This document shows positions 1-6,407 of a stretch of 9,323 nucleotides of DNA, piece by piece. The stretch's first letter is position 1. The number at the start of each line of letters is the position of its first letter. The position numbers and the translations under genes were made by a program. This DNA comes from Thioalkalivibrio sp. Its GTDB lineage: Bacteria > Pseudomonadota > Gammaproteobacteria > Ectothiorhodospirales > Ectothiorhodospiraceae. The stretch covers positions 1-9,323 of the forward strand of contig PWGH01000219.1 of assembly GCA_003555285.1 (NCBI GenBank). The letters run 5' to 3'. Below the pieces are notes generated by a model. It saw nothing but the letters and a program-made list of their open reading frames with translations. It was not told the origin of the DNA and searched no databases.

Positions 1-2
1 GT

Positions 3-740
3 CTTGGGTTGCTGCCCCTGTTCCTGGTCGGTGCCCTGATGCATCGGCTGCGGCCTGCCCAGTGGCCCGTGTTGCGGCTGGGCCCTTCGATTGGCCGCGA
101 TTCCTCCCAGTTCCAGGGCCGACGAGGGCTGATGGCCGCCGGGCTTGCTGCTGCGCTGCTGATCGTGTCGGCCCCGCTCGGGGCGCATGCCCTCGAGGCT
201 CGGGCCATCGCCGGTAGTGCGGACAGTCGTCCGCCGGACCTGCCGCAGGTGTCCGGCTGGGTTGGCCCCGACGACCCGCCGGACCACTGGCTCCCGCATT
301 TTCCTGCGGCCGACGCCGAGCATCGCGCCGTTTACCGCGCCGGCCCCGCCAGCGTCTACCTGTACCAAGCCTGGTACGCCTACGAACGCGACGATGCCAA
401 GCTGATGTATTTCGGCAACCGGCTGTTCGAGCGGCGTCAGTGGCGGTTGCTGAGCGATCGGCCGCGGCACCTGGATCTGAACGGCGTTACCTGGACGGGG
501 CGCGAGCAGGTGCTGCGGGATCCGGGGCAGAGCCACCTGCGCGTGTTGTGGTCCTGGTATCGGGTGGACGACGCCGCGACCGCCAATGCCATGCAGGCCA
601 AGCTGTTCAATCTTCGGGGGGTGTTGCGCGGCCGACCCGAGGCGATGGTCGTCGCGCTCGCAGCGGATGCCGCCACCGAGGAGCTGGCTCGTGCCGACCT
701 GCAGACCTACCTGACCGCAGCCAGCGACCTGTGGCCCTGA
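3..740 (+). CDS. xrtA: Exosortase A-type protein, C-terminal part with fused EpsI domain (5' truncated by window edge)
   Basis: The reading frame is open from the first complete codon (position 3), so the gene almost certainly begins upstream. The first residues (LGLLPLFLVGALMHRLRP) look like the last membrane helix of an exosortase, ending in basic residues. A second hydrophobic segment follows at about 129-194. The soluble remainder (about 240-710) matches the EpsI family: a GW.G motif, then WLPHF, AD, a VYLY strand, an aromatic WYAY segment, a GNRLF segment and a final RGVLRGRPEAMVV stretch. In XrtA-type systems EpsI is commonly fused to the C-terminus of the exosortase, a membrane cysteine protease-like enzyme that processes PEP-CTERM surface proteins in EPS-producing Gram-negatives. 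The catalytic Cys/Arg/His residues would lie upstream, outside the window. The usual Gln after the EpsI aromatic pair appears replaced (WYAYERDD). The stop lies one base before the next gene's start, so the two are probably coupled. EpsI is well supported; the exosortase fusion is inferred from the short N-terminal helix. Confidence 0.82.
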   Translation, partial: LGLLPLFLVGALMHRLRPAQWPVLRLGPSIGRDSSQFQGRRGLMAAGLAAALLIVSAPLGAHALEARAIAGSADSRPPDLPQVSGWVGPDDPPDHWLPHFPAADAEHRAVYRAGPASVYLYQAWYAYERDDAKLMYFGNRLFERRQWRLLSDRPRHLDLNGVTWTGREQVLRDPGQSHLRVLWSWYRVDDAATANAMQAKLFNLRGVLRGRPEAMVVALAADAATEELARADLQTYLTAASDLWP

Positions 741-741
741 C

Positions 742-1629
742 ATGAACATTCCATGCAAGGTGTCGGTCATCGTGCCCGCCTTCAATCGGGTGGCCTACAT
801 CGAGCGCACCATCGAATCGGTGCTGCGGCAGACGCATCCCCTGGTCGAGCTGATTGTTTTCGACGACGGTTCGACCGACGGGACGCGTGAGACGCTGGAG
901 CGTTATGCGAACCGGGGGCAGCTGACCTTGCTCACGCATCCGAACCACGCGAATCGCGGGCAATCCGCGTCCATCAATCTGGGGCTCAAGCACATCACCG
1001 GCGACTACCTGTGCATTCTCGACAGCGATGATTGCTTCGCCCCCAACAAGCTCGAGGTGCAGCTGCGCTACCTGGAGGCGCATCCCGAGATCGGTTTGCT
1101 CTACTCCAATGGCCACGCCATCGACCAGAACGACCAGATCCTCTATGAGATCCATCCCGCCGACCACCAGGAGCACAACGATCGCGATCGACTGCTGATG
1201 GACTGCTATTTTTTGCTACCCCAGAACGCGATGGTGCGCCGTTCGGTGATCGAACGGGCGGGTCGGTTCGAGGAGGGTTTTCGTTCGGCGCAGGATCACG
1301 ACATGCTCCTGCGTATCGCCGAGATCACCCGATGCGCCTACATCCCGGAGCACCTGTTCTTCTACCGTCGCCACGGAGATTCGATCAGCACCCGTCAGCA
1401 GGAGCTTCGCTGGCGCACCGGCTTCGAGATCCTGCGCCGGGCTGCCACGCGCTATCCCTACCGGAGTTCCACTGTGAGGAAGCGGCGTGCGGTGCTGCAT
1501 TTTCGCATGGGGCAGGTGCATTGGCAGACCGGTCAGCGGTGGCGGGCACCGCTGCATCTGCTGATGGCGGGGATCCTCGACCCCGTGCGCGGTTTCGCCG
1601 TGCTGACTGGCCGCGAGCGGGTCCGCTGA
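742..1629 (+). CDS. GT2 family glycosyltransferase (GT-A fold)
   Basis: This 295-residue enzyme should transfer a sugar from a nucleotide-sugar donor to a growing lipid-linked glycan on the cytoplasmic side of the membrane. The N-terminus (VSVIVPAFNR, residues 7-16) is the classic GT2 nucleotide-binding strand. It is followed by DDGST at 41-45, NRGQSASINLG at about 71-81, the DxD metal/donor motif DSDD at 94-97, and QDHDMLLRI at 184-192. D185 of that last segment sits where the catalytic base (usually an ED pair) is found. RRHGDSIS (209-216) is the usual segment after the catalytic domain. No transmembrane helix is evident, so it is probably peripheral. The ATG is one base after the preceding stop and has no strong Shine-Dalgarno, which suggests translational coupling. 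Its TGA shares one base with the next ATG. Donor and linkage cannot be predicted. It is distinct from the second GT2 at 8627. Confidence 0.93.
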   Translation: MNIPCKVSVIVPAFNRVAYIERTIESVLRQTHPLVELIVFDDGSTDGTRETLERYANRGQLTLLTHPNHANRGQSASINLGLKHITGDYLCILDSDDCFAPNKLEVQLRYLEAHPEIGLLYSNGHAIDQNDQILYEIHPADHQEHNDRDRLLMDCYFLLPQNAMVRRSVIERAGRFEEGFRSAQDHDMLLRIAEITRCAYIPEHLFFYRRHGDSISTRQQELRWRTGFEILRRAATRYPYRSSTVRKRRAVLHFRMGQVHWQTGQRWRAPLHLLMAGILDPVRGFAVLTGRERVR

Positions 1630-2768
1630 TGGCGGTGTCGCGGATCGATCCGGCCCCGTCACGGGTGCTCCTGCTGATCGATCGGCTGGAGAACCCGCGT
1701 TCCGGTACCGAGGGCCAATTGCACCAGTTGGCCGCAGGGCTGGTGGCGCGCGGCGTGGAATGCCACCTGTTGGTCCTCCAGCCCTCGGCCTATCTGGAGG
1801 CTGGTCGCTTTCCCTGTCCCTGGTCCGCGCTCGGTCACTCGCGGCTGCGCAGCGTGGCCATCTGGCGTGCGATGTACCGGTTCGGCCGGCAAATGGCGCG
1901 GCGCGGCTATCGTCTGGCGCACACCTTTCTCAACGATTGCTCGGTGGTGGCCCCCCCGATGTTGGCGCTGGCGGGCATCCGTACCGTGATCTTCCGCGGC
2001 GACATGGGGTATTGGTACGACCGGCGCTACCGCATGCTGCTTCGCTCGACGGGACGCTGGGTGAGCGCATGCACGGTGAACGGCAAGGCGGTCGAACGCG
2101 TGACCGTCGAGGTCGAGCGCATTCCCGCCGAGCGCATTCATCTCATTCCCAATGGCTTGGCGGCAATCGAAGAGCCCCTGCCGGAGGTGCCCGAGTTGAT
2201 GGCGCTTCGCCGGCGGGGTCGCCTCCTCGCGGGGATCGTGGCGAACATCCGGCCGATCAAGCGCATGGAGGACTTCGTGGACGCGCTCGGGGCCCTGCGC
2301 GACGAGGTGCCGTTGCTCGATGGCGTCCTCATCGGTGGCGGCGACCCGAGCGCGCTGCAGACCCGCGCGCGGGCATTGGGCGTCGCCGATCGTCTGCATT
2401 GCCTTGGTCAGCGCGAGGACGTGGCGGCCTGCCTGCAACACCTGCAGATTGGCGTATTGTCCAGTGAATCCGAGGGCTTCTCGATCGCACTCGGCGAGTA
2501 CATGCAGGCCGGTCTGGGGATCGTCTGCACCCGCACCGGCGGCAATCCGGAGGCGATCGACGACGAACGCACCGGGTTGTTGTATCCGGTGGCCGACGTA
2601 CCGGCGTTGTCGGAACGCCTGCGCCGACTCGCCGTGGACGCACCCCTGCGCGAGCGGCTGGGTCGCGCCGCGCGCGAGGCGGCGCAGGAACGCTTTTCCG
2701 CCACCGCCCGGGTGGATGCCCATCTGTCGCTGTATCGGCGGCTGCTGTCCGAGGCACAACGCCCATGA
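1629..2768 (+). CDS. GT4 family glycosyltransferase (GT-B fold)
   Basis: A 379-residue retaining glycosyltransferase of the GT-B fold, acting in the cytoplasm on a lipid-linked or polymer acceptor. The N-terminal Rossmann half starts at RVLLLIDRLENPRSGTEGQL (residues 12-31), the acceptor-side strand and glycine-rich loop. VNGKAVERV and IPNGL (about 149-177) mark the domain junction. In the C-terminal half, GIVANIRPIKR (202-212) supplies the basic donor-phosphate contact, with K211 in the usual place. SESEGFSIALGE (279-290) is the GT4 EX7E motif, with E282 and E290. TGGNPEAI (303-310) and GLLYP follow as expected. The frame stays open upstream to 1332, but that extension is antisense-like and overlaps the GT2 gene. 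The domain begins just after ATG 1629, which overlaps the GT2 stop by one base, so this start is preferred. It ends in a 4-nt ATGA overlap with the deacetylase. Sugar specificity is unknown. Confidence 0.93.
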   Translation: MAVSRIDPAPSRVLLLIDRLENPRSGTEGQLHQLAAGLVARGVECHLLVLQPSAYLEAGRFPCPWSALGHSRLRSVAIWRAMYRFGRQMARRGYRLAHTFLNDCSVVAPPMLALAGIRTVIFRGDMGYWYDRRYRMLLRSTGRWVSACTVNGKAVERVTVEVERIPAERIHLIPNGLAAIEEPLPEVPELMALRRRGRLLAGIVANIRPIKRMEDFVDALGALRDEVPLLDGVLIGGGDPSALQTRARALGVADRLHCLGQREDVAACLQHLQIGVLSSESEGFSIALGEYMQAGLGIVCTRTGGNPEAIDDERTGLLYPVADVPALSERLRRLAVDAPLRERLGRAAREAAQERFSATARVDAHLSLYRRLLSEAQRP

Positions 2769-3751
2769 AGACGTCCCATCTGGTGCGCATCGCGGGTTCC
2801 CTCGGCCTGTACCGCCTGGCCCGAGGCCTGACCCGCGATCACCCGCGCATCCTGATGTACCACCGATTTTCAGACACCTTCCACCCGGAACACACCCTGA
2901 CCGAGGCCTTCGAGGCCCAGGTGGCTCATATCGTTCGTCATCACCGGGTGCTGAGCCTGGGTGCGCTGATCGAACGGCTCCGGGCGCAGCGTCCGGTACC
3001 TCCGCACACCGTGGTCATCACTGTGGATGACGGCTATCGGGACTTCCACGACCTGGCTTTTCCGATTCTTCAGCACCACGGGGTTCCGGCCACGCTGTTC
3101 GTCACCACAGGCTTTGTCGATCGCGAACTCTGGCTGTGGCCCGATCGGGTGCGCTGGGTGTTGGATCATGCCACGCAGGCCCCGGAGAGGCTGGTCATCG
3201 GCGCTACCCCGGTGGCGCGGGCATCCGATCCCTGGGCGGAGATCGTGTCCCTGCTGCTGGCGCTACCGGACGCCCAAAAGCATCAGGAGATCGAGCGCCT
3301 GGCCGAGACCCTGGGCGCCGAGTGGCCCGAGCAGGTTCCGCGCGCCTACGAGGCCGTGACCTGGAATCAACTTCGCATCCTACAGGCCGCCGGCATTGAG
3401 GTCGGTGGACACACGCATACCCACCCCGCCTTGCCCCGGGTTGCGCCGCAGCACCTGTCCGCAGAGATCCGGTACTGCAAGCAGCGTCTGGACCACGAAC
3501 TCGGCGAACGGCCACGACCCTTCTGTTACCCCCACGGTCGGCCTGTCGATTACAGCGAGGCGGTGCGCGATCAGGTGGAACGGGCCGGCTTCTCCGGCGC
3601 CGTGCTCGCCTATGCGGACGGTGCTCGCCACCAGGATCTTTATGCCCTGCGCCGGCACGGCAGCTCGACAAACGCCTTCCAGTTCCAGAAGGCCGTATCC
3701 GGACTCGAGTGGCTCGGACGGTGTGTCCGGCAACGGAGGTCGGCGCGATGA
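2765..3751 (+). CDS. Polysaccharide deacetylase, NodB homology domain (CE4-like)
   Basis: A 328-residue metal-dependent deacetylase that probably removes N- or O-acetyl groups from sugars of the polysaccharide made by this locus. RILMYHRF (28-35) is the typical opening strand. Motif 1 is ITVDDGY (85-91), with D88 as probable catalytic base and D89 as metal ligand. Motif 2 is HTHTHP (216-221), giving metal ligands H216 and H220. FCYPHGR (253-259) fills the place of motif 3. An insertion rich in Trp (about 121-200, containing LWLWPD) is seen in other EPS-locus members. No clear signal peptide or membrane helix precedes the domain; the N-terminus is only weakly amphipathic, so a cytoplasmic location is suggested. 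It lacks the DVEDW-type opening of the XrtA-locus deacetylase subfamily, so it belongs to a general NodB group. It overlaps its neighbours on both sides by 4 nt (ATGA). A GAGG at 2751-2754 is a modest ribosome-binding site. Confidence 0.92.
   Translation: MKTSHLVRIAGSLGLYRLARGLTRDHPRILMYHRFSDTFHPEHTLTEAFEAQVAHIVRHHRVLSLGALIERLRAQRPVPPHTVVITVDDGYRDFHDLAFPILQHHGVPATLFVTTGFVDRELWLWPDRVRWVLDHATQAPERLVIGATPVARASDPWAEIVSLLLALPDAQKHQEIERLAETLGAEWPEQVPRAYEAVTWNQLRILQAAGIEVGGHTHTHPALPRVAPQHLSAEIRYCKQRLDHELGERPRPFCYPHGRPVDYSEAVRDQVERAGFSGAVLAYADGARHQDLYALRRHGSSTNAFQFQKAVSGLEWLGRCVRQRRSAR
3734..3740 (+). promoter_or_regulatory. Strong Shine-Dalgarno for the Wzy-like gene
   Basis: CGGAGGT lies 7 nt before ATG 3748. 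It decides the start of the membrane protein: the in-frame ATG at 3709 lies inside the deacetylase gene, has no comparable site, and would add 13 non-hydrophobic residues. Starting at 3748 also gives the ATGA overlap seen elsewhere in this operon. Confidence 0.75.
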
Positions 3752-5103
3752 GCACGGTTGCACCCCGGATCGGACAGCGGCTGCAGATGGCTCGTGCCCA
3801 GGTCGAACAAGCCACCGTGCCGAGTGTGGTGTTCTTTCTGTATTGCTATTTTGTCATCGATTATTTCGCGCGTTTCGCCGCGCGCCTTCCGGTGTATGCG
3901 CAATTCCGGCCGACGTTGGTGATGGCCATGGTGTTGATTTTCGCGGCCTTCCTTCACGCCGACAAGTTTCGCGAGGTGATGCGTGAGCCCACCGTCCGGA
4001 TCCTGTCGATCTTTCTGCTCTACCTGGTGGTCTCGTTTCCACTGGTCGAATGGCCGGGTAGCATCATCCGACACAATCTTCCGGATTTCGTCCGGGCTGC
4101 GGTATTCCTGTTCTTCACGGCGTTTTTCGTCGATACCGATCGGCGGCTCAAGGTGTTCTTTGCCCTCTTTCTCGGCCTGCAGTTCCTGCGTGTCCTGGAG
4201 CCGCTGTTCATGAACTGGACCACCGGCTATCTTGGTGGCCGCTATCACCTCTGGGGCGGCGAGTTCATGGGGCGCCTCACCGGCGCGCCGGCCGATGTCA
4301 TCGATCACAACGGCCTGGCCTTTGTCATTGCGACCTGCCTCGCCTACGGGTACTTCATGCTCTGGTGGTCCCCCAGCAAGTGGCTCAAGATCGCGTACCT
4401 GGCCTTTGTTCCCGCCGCATTGTATGGGATGGTGCTGACGCAATCCCGCGGCGGCTTCATTGCCTTGTCGGTCGGCGCTATCGTTCTCCTGTGGTACACC
4501 CGTCATAAAATTGTATTTTTGATTCTTGTTCTGATCATGGCCGCCGGCGTATGGTCGCAGATGGACGATACGCAGCGTGATCGCTACCGGTCCCTGGTGG
4601 ACACGGAGACCGCCCAGCGCGCCGGTGTCGACGGGCGCCTGACCGGGATCAAGGCTGAGTTTCGGCTCGGGTTGAACCGGCCGATCTTCGGGCATGGGCT
4701 GGGTACGACGGCAGAGGCCAAGGTGAACTTCGGCGGCGGACGTCCCCAGGCCGCTCATAATGTCTATGCTGAAGCGCTGATCGAAACCGGCCTTATCGGG
4801 TTCGGCATCTTTTCGGCATTTCTGTTGAGCTGTTATTTTTTGCTGCTCCGAAATATCAGGCGATTTCGAGCGCTGGGCTCGGACTTTGCCTCTCCGCAAA
4901 ACTACCACTTCAGGATGAACCTCGCGTTCATGGCCGTGTTCTGGCTGTATGCGGTGTTCAGCTTCAATTATTTCGGCCTGTCGCAGGAGTACTGGTATCT
5001 GTTTGCCGGCCTCTGTGTGGCCTTCAGTCGGTCCATCTTCCGCAATCAGGAGGCCCTGGATGCGCAGCAGAAGGATCTGCCGCTCCAACGGGGTCAAGGC
5101 TGA
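3748..5103 (+). CDS. O-antigen ligase / Wzy-type polymerase family membrane protein
   Basis: A 451-residue integral membrane protein with about ten or more hydrophobic segments (roughly residues 25-45, 56-70, 83-100, 113-128, 134-152, 188-207, 213-230, 235-250, 254-269, 347-367, 390-407, 414-428). The Wzy_C signature is clear: DHNGLAF (186-192), LTQSRGGF (230-237), a long periplasmic loop (about 270-346) with RLTGI, GHGLGT (315-320) and HNVYAEALIETGLIG (337-351). This family includes WaaL ligases, Wzy polymerases and protein O-glycosylation ligases. In a cluster of glycosyltransferases, a Wzy-type polymerase of undecaprenyl-linked repeat units is the most likely role, but ligase versus polymerase cannot be settled from sequence. 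The soluble C-terminal tail is short and rich in Q, D and R. Its codons include AT-rich runs (for example 4501-4530), which is normal for helix coding. It is coupled to the deacetylase and followed by the only sizeable gap in the window. Confidence 0.9.
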   Translation: MSTVAPRIGQRLQMARAQVEQATVPSVVFFLYCYFVIDYFARFAARLPVYAQFRPTLVMAMVLIFAAFLHADKFREVMREPTVRILSIFLLYLVVSFPLVEWPGSIIRHNLPDFVRAAVFLFFTAFFVDTDRRLKVFFALFLGLQFLRVLEPLFMNWTTGYLGGRYHLWGGEFMGRLTGAPADVIDHNGLAFVIATCLAYGYFMLWWSPSKWLKIAYLAFVPAALYGMVLTQSRGGFIALSVGAIVLLWYTRHKIVFLILVLIMAAGVWSQMDDTQRDRYRSLVDTETAQRAGVDGRLTGIKAEFRLGLNRPIFGHGLGTTAEAKVNFGGGRPQAAHNVYAEALIETGLIGFGIFSAFLLSCYFLLLRNIRRFRALGSDFASPQNYHFRMNLAFMAVFWLYAVFSFNYFGLSQEYWYLFAGLCVAFSRSIFRNQEALDAQQKDLPLQRGQG

Positions 5104-5104
5104 T

Positions 5105-5118
5105 GCCCCATTTGGGGC
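5105..5118 (+). repeat. Inverted repeat just after the Wzy-like stop codon
   Basis: GCCCC-ATTT-GGGGC forms a perfect 5-bp GC stem with a 4-nt loop, starting two bases after the stop codon. It has the position of a terminator hairpin, but no T-run follows (the next bases are CTGGCCTG), so an intrinsic terminator is not supported. It could stabilise the upstream mRNA 3' end or be chance. Confidence 0.4.
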
Positions 5119-5140
5119 CTGGCCTGCTCAGACTTCGCGA

Positions 5141-5153
5141 GACAGGACCTGTC
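5141..5153 (+). repeat. Palindrome GACAGG-A-CCTGTC in the intergenic gap
   Basis: A perfect 6-bp inverted repeat around a single A. It is further flanked by near-complementary arms (GACTTCG at 5131-5137 against CGAGTC at 5153-5158), which would allow a longer imperfect hairpin. The symmetry would suit a dimeric regulator's operator or an RNA hairpin. No partner copy was seen elsewhere in the window. Confidence 0.35.
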
Positions 5154-5236
5154 GAGTCATTTGTTGGGTGATACATCGTTCTGCCATATCCCTGGACGGT
5201 TAGGCCACTTCATCGACTTCGAAACGGATGGGTTTG

Positions 5237-6385
5237 ATGCGAATCTTATTGCTGGCTCGATGGCCGAGCGGAGGCATCCGGACGTATCTACGCTATGTCT
5301 ATGCCCAGGAGGCCCTTCGGGGTCATGAGTATTTCCTGTTGACGCCCTCTGGCGAGAACCTGGACGTCGTCCGGTCCGCCTTTGCGCCTGAACGACTGGC
5401 CCATGTCGAACGCGGCACCCGCGTCAATGATCTCGCGCTTTCGCTGCTGCGTGCGGTGATGCAGTGGAAGCCGGACCTTATTCATTCCCATGGATTCACC
5501 TCGGCAGCCCTTGCCCAGCCGGTGGCCTTTCTTACACGGACGCCGCATCTGCTGACCTCCCATGATGTGCTTTTGAAGGAGCAATTCGTCGGTCTCGCCG
5601 GTGCGATTCGGCGCCGGGGCCTGCAGACGCTGTTGACCTCGGTGGATCATGTGATGGCGGTGGGTTCGGATGCCTTGGCCAACCTGCAGGAGTTTTGCCC
5701 CTCACTTCGGCAACGGGAGGACACCAGCGCCGTGCGCAACGGCATCGATACGCGCCAGTTCCTGGGTGACGAGGTCCGGGAACTCAAGCGGGAACTGGGT
5801 CTGGACGAAGACGTGCTGCTGCTGGGCTTTTTCGGGCGCTTCATGGCGCAGAAGGGTTTTCGATTACTGGTCGATGCCGTAGGAGAGGTTAGAGAACGGG
5901 GGGTCGATGCCCAGGTCGCGTGTTTTGGTTGGGGCGGGTTCATTCGAGAGGATCAGCAGGGGCTCCGGCTCAGAGGCTTGGGCGATCGGTTCCACTTCCT
6001 GCCGCACACCGACGCGATGGCCGCGGCCCTCCGAGGGGTCGATGCGGTCGTGATGCCCTCGCGCTGGGAGGCCTGCCCGCTGCTCCCGATGGAGGCGATG
6101 GTGGCGGGTGTCCCGCTGGTGGCGAGCGACTGCATCGGCCTGCGTGAGGTGGTCGAGGATACGCCCGCCCAAGTCTTTCCGAGCGGAAACCGGGATGCCC
6201 TGGTCGAACGGCTTCTGCGACTGAATGCGCAACGTAGCGCACTGCGGCGGGAAGCCGGCGCGTTCCGCGACGAGGCGGCGCGGCGTTTCGATGTCAAGGG
6301 CACGGCCGCTGGGCTGGCGCAATGCTACGCGCGCCTTGCAGGAGGTGCATCCAGACCCGTCTCGTCCCTAGGTTCGCGCCGGTGA
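5237..6385 (+). CDS. GT4 family glycosyltransferase (GT-B fold)
   Basis: A 382-residue GT-B glycosyltransferase, probably cytoplasmic and adding a sugar to the locus glycan. It opens with MRILLLARWPSGGIRTYLR: strand one plus the glycine loop (SGGI, residues 11-14) typical of GT4. LIHSHGF (81-87) and HLLTSHD (104-110) are the standard N-domain strands. VRNGID (166-171) marks the junction. FFGRFMAQKGF (198-208) carries the phosphate-binding K206. PSRWEACPLLPMEAM (274-288) is the EX7E motif, with E278 and E286, followed by AGVPLVASD. The start is ambiguous: ATG 5228 would add three residues (MGL), but ATG 5237 begins directly at the family strand and has GGATGGG just upstream, so it is preferred. 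The C-terminal tail is short and Ser/Arg-rich. It is not a close copy of the GT4 at 1629: the two share only family motifs. It follows the intergenic gap and precedes the acyltransferase fusion by 22 nt. Confidence 0.92.
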   Translation: MRILLLARWPSGGIRTYLRYVYAQEALRGHEYFLLTPSGENLDVVRSAFAPERLAHVERGTRVNDLALSLLRAVMQWKPDLIHSHGFTSAALAQPVAFLTRTPHLLTSHDVLLKEQFVGLAGAIRRRGLQTLLTSVDHVMAVGSDALANLQEFCPSLRQREDTSAVRNGIDTRQFLGDEVRELKRELGLDEDVLLLGFFGRFMAQKGFRLLVDAVGEVRERGVDAQVACFGWGGFIREDQQGLRLRGLGDRFHFLPHTDAMAAALRGVDAVVMPSRWEACPLLPMEAMVAGVPLVASDCIGLREVVEDTPAQVFPSGNRDALVERLLRLNAQRSALRREAGAFRDEAARRFDVKGTAAGLAQCYARLAGGASRPVSSLGSRR

Positions 6386-6407
6386 CCCGGGATGAGCGAG
6401 AACCGTG

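Larger units (their letters stand above)
5104..5236 (+). other. Intergenic gap between two gene blocks
   Basis: This is the only non-coding stretch above 25 nt. It is visibly less GC-rich than the flanking genes. It holds two short inverted repeats (5105-5118 and 5141-5153), listed separately. No open frame with a plausible start fills it; the frame of the next gene is closed by TAG at 5201-5203. No convincing -35/-10 pair is visible: TTGTTG at 5161-5166 has only CATATC at 5185-5190 downstream, a poor match. It may hold a promoter for the downstream block or an attenuation or processing site, but this is inference from position. Confidence 0.5.

Noticed and set aside
1332..1628. Upstream extension of the first GT4 frame
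   Set aside because: The 99 extra codons overlap the GT2 catalytic region in another frame and encode Pro/Arg/Ala-rich sequence outside the GT-B fold. ATG 1629 fits both the domain start and the operon junction.
1659..2759. A 366-codon open frame on the minus strand opposite the first GT4 gene
   Set aside because: Its extent closely mirrors the real gene, its composition is biased to H, Q, R and A, and no family is recognisable.
3640..5097. A long open frame (485 codons) on the minus strand, antisense to the Wzy-like gene
   Set aside because: Its protein is rich in H, Q, E and R with no recognisable domain, as expected from the reverse frame of a GC-rich, membrane-protein gene. The plus-strand frame has clear family motifs and coupled start and stop.
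5105..5118. Rho-independent terminator after the Wzy-like gene
   Set aside because: The stem is only 5 bp and is not followed by a T-run, so it is kept only as an inverted repeat.
5161..5190. Possible sigma-70 promoter (TTGTTG with CATATC 18 nt downstream)
   Set aside because: The -10 element matches the consensus at only three of six positions; the evidence is too weak to list as a promoter.
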